Source: JBJHBP01 sp050485685 (lineage in GTDB: Bacteria; Pseudomonadota; Gammaproteobacteria; Steroidobacterales; Rariloculaceae). Taken from it: 64,000 nucleotides of DNA. The stretch's first letter is position 1; each line of letters opens with the position of its first letter. The stretch covers positions 124,001 through 188,000 of the forward strand of contig JBJHBW010000001.1 in NCBI GenBank assembly GCA_050485685.1, in the 5' to 3' direction. Positions 59,258-64,000 of the stretch are shown here, in pieces. The notes below the pieces were generated by a model. That model was not told the DNA's origin and ran no database searches. It was given only the letters and a program-made list of their open reading frames with translations. A program made the position numbers and the translations under genes.

Positions 59258-60555
59258 CGCTGCAGCATGTCACGCGTGACAAGCACTATGCCGCTATCGG
59301 TGACCAGAAAGCGCTCGCGATCGGCCGCCTTGTCGTAACCGATGACCGTACCGTGCGGAATCCGGCAACCTTCGTCGATGATCGCGTCGCGAATCCGGCA
59401 ACTGCGACCGATCATCACATTGGGCAGCACGACGGAACGGAATACGGACGTAGCCTCGTCCACGGTGACACCGAAGAACAGCACCGACTCGCGCACCTCG
59501 GCGCCGGATACGATACACCCGCCTGCGACCATGGAATTGATCGCAATACCGCGACGACCCACTTCGTCGAGTACGAACTTGGCGCTGGGGACGTGTTCCT
59601 GGTAGGTCCAGATAGGCCAGGCGTCGTCATAGAGGTTCAGTTCCGGCGTGACGTGAATGAGCTCCATGTTGGCGCTGTAATAGGCATCCACTGTGCCCAC
59701 GTCGCGCCAGTAGGCCTGCGCCTTGGTTTCCACGTCCTCGAACGGATAGGCGAACACGCGTCGATTCTTCAACGCCCGCGGAATGATGCTCTTGCCGAAG
59801 TCGTGTGCCGAGTCCGGATCGCTGGCGTCGCGCTCCAGTTCGGCCATCAGCAGCTCGACCTCGAAGACATAGATGCCCATGGACACCAGTGCAATGCCCT
59901 CGCGGCCCGGCATGGACTTCGGCTCGGCGGGTTTCTCGTCGAAAGCGGTCACAGCGCCGTTCCCGTTCACGCTCATAACGCCGAATTCGTGGGCCTGCGA
60001 TACCGGGACCTGCACACCGCCGATGGTCACGTCCGCGTTGTTATCCTTGTGAAAGGCGATCATGGGACCGTAGTCCATCTTGTAGACATGATCCCCGGCG
60101 AGCACCAGCACCGTTTCCGGGTTGTGCTGGGCGATGATGGAGAGATTCTGGTAGATCGCATCGGCTGTACCGCGATACCACATTTCACCGAGCTGCTGCT
60201 GCGCCGGTACGATGTCGATGAACTCGCCGAACTCGCCGCGCAGGTAACCCCAGCCACGCTGTACATGCTGAATCAGCGAGTGGGCCTTATACTGGGTCAG
60301 TATCAGTATCTGCCGGATACCGGAATTGACGCAGTTGGAAAGGGAGAAATCGATGATCCTGTACTTCCCGCCGAAAGGAATCGCGGGTTTCGCACGGTGG
60401 TCGGTCAGTTGCTGAAGACGTTGTCCACGCCCTCCTGCCATGATTACGGCCATGGAATCGCGCGTCAGCTGGCTCACGACGCGGCCGGAAGTCTTCCTTC
60501 GCACAGTGTCACTATCCGCTATGCCTGAGTTGATTCGAGTATACGTCACACGCAT
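59254..60555 (-). CDS. glgC: Glucose-1-phosphate adenylyltransferase (ADP-glucose pyrophosphorylase)
   Basis: About 433 residues; the committing enzyme of glycogen synthesis. The nucleotide motif VIMAGGRGQRLQQLTDHRAKPA, the FGGKYRIIDFSLSNCVNSGIR segment, and WYRGTADAIYQN and GIALVSMGIYVF match the family. The start is unsure: ATG at 60555 (MRVTYTRIN) or GTG at 60504 (VRRKTSG). A TATACT -10-like box on the minus strand (60543-60538) overlaps the first option and would favour the GTG. The gene is coupled to malQ and is divergent from glgB over a very short gap. Confidence 0.95.
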   Translation of the reverse strand: MRVTYTRINSGIADSDTVRRKTSGRVVSQLTRDSMAVIMAGGRGQRLQQLTDHRAKPAIPFGGKYRIIDFSLSNCVNSGIRQILILTQYKAHSLIQHVQRGWGYLRGEFGEFIDIVPAQQQLGEMWYRGTADAIYQNLSIIAQHNPETVLVLAGDHVYKMDYGPMIAFHKDNNADVTIGGVQVPVSQAHEFGVMSVNGNGAVTAFDEKPAEPKSMPGREGIALVSMGIYVFEVELLMAELERDASDPDSAHDFGKSIIPRALKNRRVFAYPFEDVETKAQAYWRDVGTVDAYYSANMELIHVTPELNLYDDAWPIWTYQEHVPSAKFVLDEVGRRGIAINSMVAGGCIVSGAEVRESVLFFGVTVDEATSVFRSVVLPNVMIGRSCRIRDAIIDEGCRIPHGTVIGYDKAADRERFLVTDSGIVLVTRDMLQR

Positions 60556-60594
60556 GACACTTGCCGCGCATGCAGAATCCGTGTTCGGGCGAAC

Positions 60595-62805
60595 ATGAAC
60601 CGGCGCTCCAGGGACCCCGGCACTGCGACAACGCCGCTGTCCGATGCGGACGTGCAGCGGCTGCTGGAAGCCAGACTGCATGACCCGCGCCGCGTACTCG
60701 GCCTGCATCGTTTCGGTGCGGGACGCCTGTTGCTGCGAGTCCTGCTGCCCTACGCAGCCCGTGCGCAGCTGGCAGCCACGGGCGTCGAACTGACCCGTGT
60801 CGGCAATACCGCGTTATTCGAATGGACGGGCCCGGAAGACGCCATTGCCGCACCTGTCGCGCTTCGCTGGCACGATGACGCCGGCACGTTGTCCGAACTG
60901 ATCGACCCCTACTCGCTGCCGCTGCAACTCGACGATGACTCGCTGCATGCATTCGGGCGTGGCGAGCACACCCGAACCTGGCAGCTGCTGGGTGCAAGGC
61001 AGACAGAGGTGGCCGGCACAACCGGAACGCTGTTCGCGGTCTGGGCGCCCAATGCGGAACGCGTCAGCGTGGTCGGCGACTTCAATCGCTGGGATGGTCG
61101 CTGCCATCCGATGACGGTGCGTGGCGGATCCGGCGTCTGGGAACTGTTCATTCCCGGCATCGGGCCAGACCATCTGTACAAGTTCGAGCTGCGTAATCGC
61201 GAATACGGTACGGTCATCGTCAAGAGCGATCCATATGCCCGACGCAGCGAGCTGCGCCCGGCCACCGCTTCCATCACCACGCCGGCAACCGACTGGCAGT
61301 GGCAGGATGGCGAATGGATGGACCAGCGTGCACGCACTGACTGGCTGCGCGCACCGATCTCGATCTATGAGCTGCACCTGGGCTCCTGGCAACGGACCGC
61401 TGATGGCGCGTTCGTGAATTACCGCGAGCTGGCCGCGCCGCTGATCAGCCATGTGCGCGAGCACGGCTTCACGCATGTGGAACTGCTGCCGATTACCGAA
61501 CATCCGTTTGATGACTCCTGGGGTTACCAGAGCACCGGCTACTTCGCCCCTACCAGCCGCTTCGGCACACCGGACGATCTGCGTGCCCTGATTGACGAAC
61601 TGCACCGCGCCGGCATAGGCGTGATTCTTGACTGGGTGCCGGGACACTTTCCTCGTGACGATTTTGCACTGGCGCGCTTTGACGGCACTGCACTTTACGA
61701 GTACGCGGATCCGCTGAAGGGCGAGCATCCGGACTGGGACACGCTGGTATTCGACTACGGTCGCAACGAGGTGCGCAGCTTCCTGCTGTCCAGCGCGCTC
61801 TTCTGGCTGGAGGAGTTTCACTTCGACGGATTGCGTGTGGACGCGGTGGCTTCCATGCTCTATCTTGACTATTCGCGCCGCCACGGACAGTGGGCGCCGA
61901 ACGTGTTCGGCGGCAATGAGAACCTCGAGGCCATAGCGTTCCTGAAGGAACTGAACCGCGTCACCCATGCCGCAGCTCCGGGCACGATGATACTCGCCGA
62001 AGAGTCGACCGCCTGGCCCAAGGTTTCACGACCCACCTACGACGGCGGCCTGGGTTTCACATTCAAGTGGAACATGGGCTGGATGCACGACACGCTGCTG
62101 TACATGCACAAGGAACCGGTGCACCGGCGCTTTCATCACGAACTGATGACTTTCGGTCCTATCTACGCATTCACCGAAAACTTCGTGCTGCCGCTGTCAC
62201 ACGATGAGGTCGTGCATGGCAAAGGGTCCCTGCTTGGCAAGATGCCGGGCGATGAATGGCAGAGATTTGCGAACCTGCGTCTGCTTTACTGTTTCCAGTG
62301 GACCTTCCCGGGCAAGAAGCTGCTGTTCATGGGTCAGGAGTTCGGCCAGCCCTGGGAATGGAACCATCGTCAGGCACTGCCCATGGACCTTCTGGCCCAG
62401 CCCCGGCACGCCGGAATCAGTCACCTGATTCGCGACCTGAACCGGTTGTATCGCGAGCAGCCGGCACTGCACCGGCGCGACACCGAAGGCGAAGGATTCT
62501 CGTGGCTGTCCTGGGACGACCGCGAAAACTCCGTACTGAGTTACCTGCGCCGCGATGACGACCATCATGTTGCGGTGCTGCTGAATGCGACACCGGTACC
62601 CAGACAGCACTATCGCGTCGGCGTACCGGCCGGTGCTTCCGTTTACATGGAGATTTTCAATTCCGATTCCCGCTATTACGGGGGCAGCGATCTCGGCAAT
62701 CCGGCACCGATACCGGTACAGCCGGTGGCGTGCATGGGCTATCCGTGTTCGATCGAGGTCACGCTGCCGCCACTGGCCGGCATCGTGCTGATGCCAGGGA
62801 CCTGA
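60595..62805 (+). CDS. glgB: Glycogen branching enzyme
   Basis: A 736-residue GH13 branching enzyme. An N-terminal extension (about 1-120) precedes the CBM48-type beta domain (LFAVWAPNAERVSVVGDFNRWDG). The catalytic barrel has WGYQSTGYFAPTSRFG, the nucleophile Asp in DGLRVDAVASMLYLDYSR, the acid/base Glu in MILAEESTAWP and the Asp in LSHDEVVHGKGSL. It creates alpha-1,6 branches in glycogen. It is divergent from glgC and convergent with glgX. The gap to glgC is about 40 bases, so the promoters must overlap. Confidence 0.97.
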   Translation: MNRRSRDPGTATTPLSDADVQRLLEARLHDPRRVLGLHRFGAGRLLLRVLLPYAARAQLAATGVELTRVGNTALFEWTGPEDAIAAPVALRWHDDAGTLSELIDPYSLPLQLDDDSLHAFGRGEHTRTWQLLGARQTEVAGTTGTLFAVWAPNAERVSVVGDFNRWDGRCHPMTVRGGSGVWELFIPGIGPDHLYKFELRNREYGTVIVKSDPYARRSELRPATASITTPATDWQWQDGEWMDQRARTDWLRAPISIYELHLGSWQRTADGAFVNYRELAAPLISHVREHGFTHVELLPITEHPFDDSWGYQSTGYFAPTSRFGTPDDLRALIDELHRAGIGVILDWVPGHFPRDDFALARFDGTALYEYADPLKGEHPDWDTLVFDYGRNEVRSFLLSSALFWLEEFHFDGLRVDAVASMLYLDYSRRHGQWAPNVFGGNENLEAIAFLKELNRVTHAAAPGTMILAEESTAWPKVSRPTYDGGLGFTFKWNMGWMHDTLLYMHKEPVHRRFHHELMTFGPIYAFTENFVLPLSHDEVVHGKGSLLGKMPGDEWQRFANLRLLYCFQWTFPGKKLLFMGQEFGQPWEWNHRQALPMDLLAQPRHAGISHLIRDLNRLYREQPALHRRDTEGEGFSWLSWDDRENSVLSYLRRDDDHHVAVLLNATPVPRQHYRVGVPAGASVYMEIFNSDSRYYGGSDLGNPAPIPVQPVACMGYPCSIEVTLPPLAGIVLMPGT

Positions 62806-62868
62806 CCCGACGGACACTGCGCCGGCGACATCCCGCAGCCCGCGCGGAACCGGTAACCTCCTGCCGTT

Positions 62869-64000
62869 TCAACCGGCCTCGAACACGGCGATCGCGTGGG
62901 GCGGCAATTCGTGGTCCGGTGCTTCGTTCGCCGTCAGTGCATCGGGCGCCGTCAGATCTTCAGGGGGCGTCCGCGAAGTATCGACAACGAGCCGCCAGGT
63001 GTATCGCCGTGCCTGTGCCGGCGCAGGCAATGCAGGCAGTGGCAGGACGAGAGTATCGTCCGACAGATTGATCATCACATGCAGCGGCGGCTCGTCCGGT
63101 CGCAGGCCGTTCACGGTGAAGCACAGCACGCGATTCTCAGGATCGTCCCAGTCCGGCGCCTCCAGCGTCGCGCCATACCACACGATGCCGGGCGGATCAC
63201 CGTTCGGCGGGTCGGCAGCCACGAATCTGGCCCGTCGCAGGGAAGGATGCCTGTGACGCAGTGCAATCAGTCCGCGCGTAAAGCGCAGCATGTCGGCATT
63301 GCGTTCCACCAGCGACCAGTCGAACCATGAAGTCTCGTTGTCCTGGCAGTAGGCATTGTTGTTGCCGCGCTGGGTGCGCAGCACTTCGTCGCCGGCCAGC
63401 AGCATGGGCACACCCTGGCTGAGCATGAGCACCGTGATGAAGTTTCTTGCCCGCTGTTCACGCAAACGGCTGATGCGGGTATCACCCGTTTCGCCTTCAG
63501 CGCCGGAATTCCAGCTCCAGTTGTCGCTGGTTCCGTCGCGATTTTCCTCGCCATTGGACCGATTGTGCTTGTCGTTGTAGCTGACCAGATCCCGCAGCGT
63601 GAATCCATCGTGACAGGTGATGAAATTGATGCCGTTGGCCGGTGTACGCCCGGCGTCGGCATAAAAATCGCTGCTGCCGGCGATGCGCGTCGCAAGCTCC
63701 GCTGTCATGCCTGAATCGCCACGCAGGAACCGCCGCACCACATCGCGATAGCGGCCGTTCCATTCGGCCCAGCGAAAACCCGGGAAGTCGCCGACCTGAT
63801 AAAGGCCCGCAGCGTCCCACGCCTCGGCGATCAGGGTCGTCCATTGCAGCACATCGGAGAACTCTATGCTCCACAGTGCCGGCGCGTGATACATGGGCTC
63901 GCCGTCCTCACCGCGCGACAGCACGCTGGCCAGATCCAGCCGGAAACCGTCCACGTGCATCTCGCGCACCCAGAACTCCAGACATTGCAGCAGGTAACGC
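62869..64000 (-). CDS. glgX: Glycogen debranching enzyme (C-terminal part), cut by the window edge
   Basis: About 377 residues are visible; the frame runs to the window edge, where RYLLQCLEFWVREMHVDGFRLDLA still belongs to the catalytic barrel. The acid/base Glu is in LIAEAWDAAGLYQVGDFP and the third Asp in FITCHDGFTLRDLVSYNDKHN. GENRDGTSDNWSWNSGAEG, LLAGDEVLRTQRGNNNAYCQDNE and WFDWSLV are GlgX/isoamylase signatures. It hydrolyses alpha-1,6 branches of short outer chains left by phosphorylase; no glgP is in the window. The N-terminal domain and start lie beyond the edge. Confidence 0.95.
   Translation of the reverse strand, partial: RYLLQCLEFWVREMHVDGFRLDLASVLSRGEDGEPMYHAPALWSIEFSDVLQWTTLIAEAWDAAGLYQVGDFPGFRWAEWNGRYRDVVRRFLRGDSGMTAELATRIAGSSDFYADAGRTPANGINFITCHDGFTLRDLVSYNDKHNRSNGEENRDGTSDNWSWNSGAEGETGDTRISRLREQRARNFITVLMLSQGVPMLLAGDEVLRTQRGNNNAYCQDNETSWFDWSLVERNADMLRFTRGLIALRHRHPSLRRARFVAADPPNGDPPGIVWYGATLEAPDWDDPENRVLCFTVNGLRPDEPPLHVMINLSDDTLVLPLPALPAPAQARRYTWRLVVDTSRTPPEDLTAPDALTANEAPDHELPPHAIAVFEAG

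Noticed and set aside
60814..61968. A 384-codon open frame opposite glgB
   Set aside because: Shadow of glgB; no ribosome-binding site or motif.

Overview
The window is about 64 kb of GC-rich chromosomal DNA from a Gram-negative bacterium. The codon use, the Kdo/lipopolysaccharide genes, the RarD, YqgE and GlgA/B/C/X gene types and a Mg2+ transporter of MgtE type suggest a gammaproteobacterium. The mix of exported serine hydrolases, DUF1592/DUF1552 proteins and an RLAN-RimK amidoligase cluster fits environmental orders near Steroidobacterales, Woeseiales or Xanthomonadales. That placement is inference. I see no rRNA, tRNA, CRISPR array, insertion sequence or phage gene.

Layout. 1-3708: the end of an outer-membrane beta-barrel protein, a heptamer tandem repeat, a small membrane protein and two tandem Cys/Met-metabolism PLP enzymes. 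3710-8949: a minus-strand Kdo operon (waaA-2, kdsA, transaldolase-CBS fusion, kdsC-like phosphatase, waaA-1). This is the most unusual part of the window: the two CBS domains typical of arabinose-5-phosphate isomerase KdsD are joined to a transaldolase/fructose-6-phosphate-aldolase-like domain instead of the SIS isomerase domain. 9049-14334: a small basic protein, mgtE, a degenerate-GGDEF/EAL protein, a MaoC-type hydratase and a DUF1015 protein. 14390-20008: a 1872-residue double-length UvrA. 20089-25918: rhomboid protease, serine hydrolase, RarD, Bcr/CflA transporter and carboxylesterase. 26087-29148: metX-metY-CoA-binding-protein operon. 29343-35314: OsmC protein, FAD monooxygenase-like protein, serine hydrolase, DUF1566 protein, two small exported or membrane proteins and an MBL-fold lipoprotein. 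35315-35630: a gene-free stretch with a perfect 32-bp inverted repeat. 35631-40695: polyamine operon (aguA, a 34-residue micro-ORF, deoxyhypusine-synthase-like gene, speA, aguB). 40842-43346: exported YqgE, NYN/LOTUS protein, type-2 asparaginase. 43363-50035: Tat-exported MBL protein and a DUF1592-DUF1552-ankyrin operon. 50047-54634: overlapping amidoligase operon (C39-like peptidase, RLAN-RimK, GCS2, N-formylglutamate amidohydrolase) behind a small acidic protein. 55011-64000: citrate synthase and a glycogen locus (glgA, malQ, glgC, glgB, partial glgX).

How the genes work together. Arginine would pass through SpeA to agmatine, AguA to N-carbamoylputrescine and AguB to putrescine, with the deoxyhypusine-synthase-like enzyme probably making a longer polyamine. 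MetX and MetY give direct sulfhydrylation, and the pair at 1341-3708 could give a parallel transsulfuration route. The Kdo operon makes Kdo-8-phosphate, dephosphorylates it and transfers it; its aldolase-CBS protein may replace or regulate arabinose-5-phosphate supply. The glycogen genes cover ADP-glucose synthesis, elongation, branching, debranching and maltodextrin disproportionation.

Two themes recur in gene expression. At least six genes have a TATAAT/TATGAT-like -10 box ending only 6-9 bases before the start ATG, which predicts leaderless mRNAs. Three genes (at 29983, 42417 and 44597) have no ATG, GTG or TTG at the position homology demands and appear to start at ATA or ATC.
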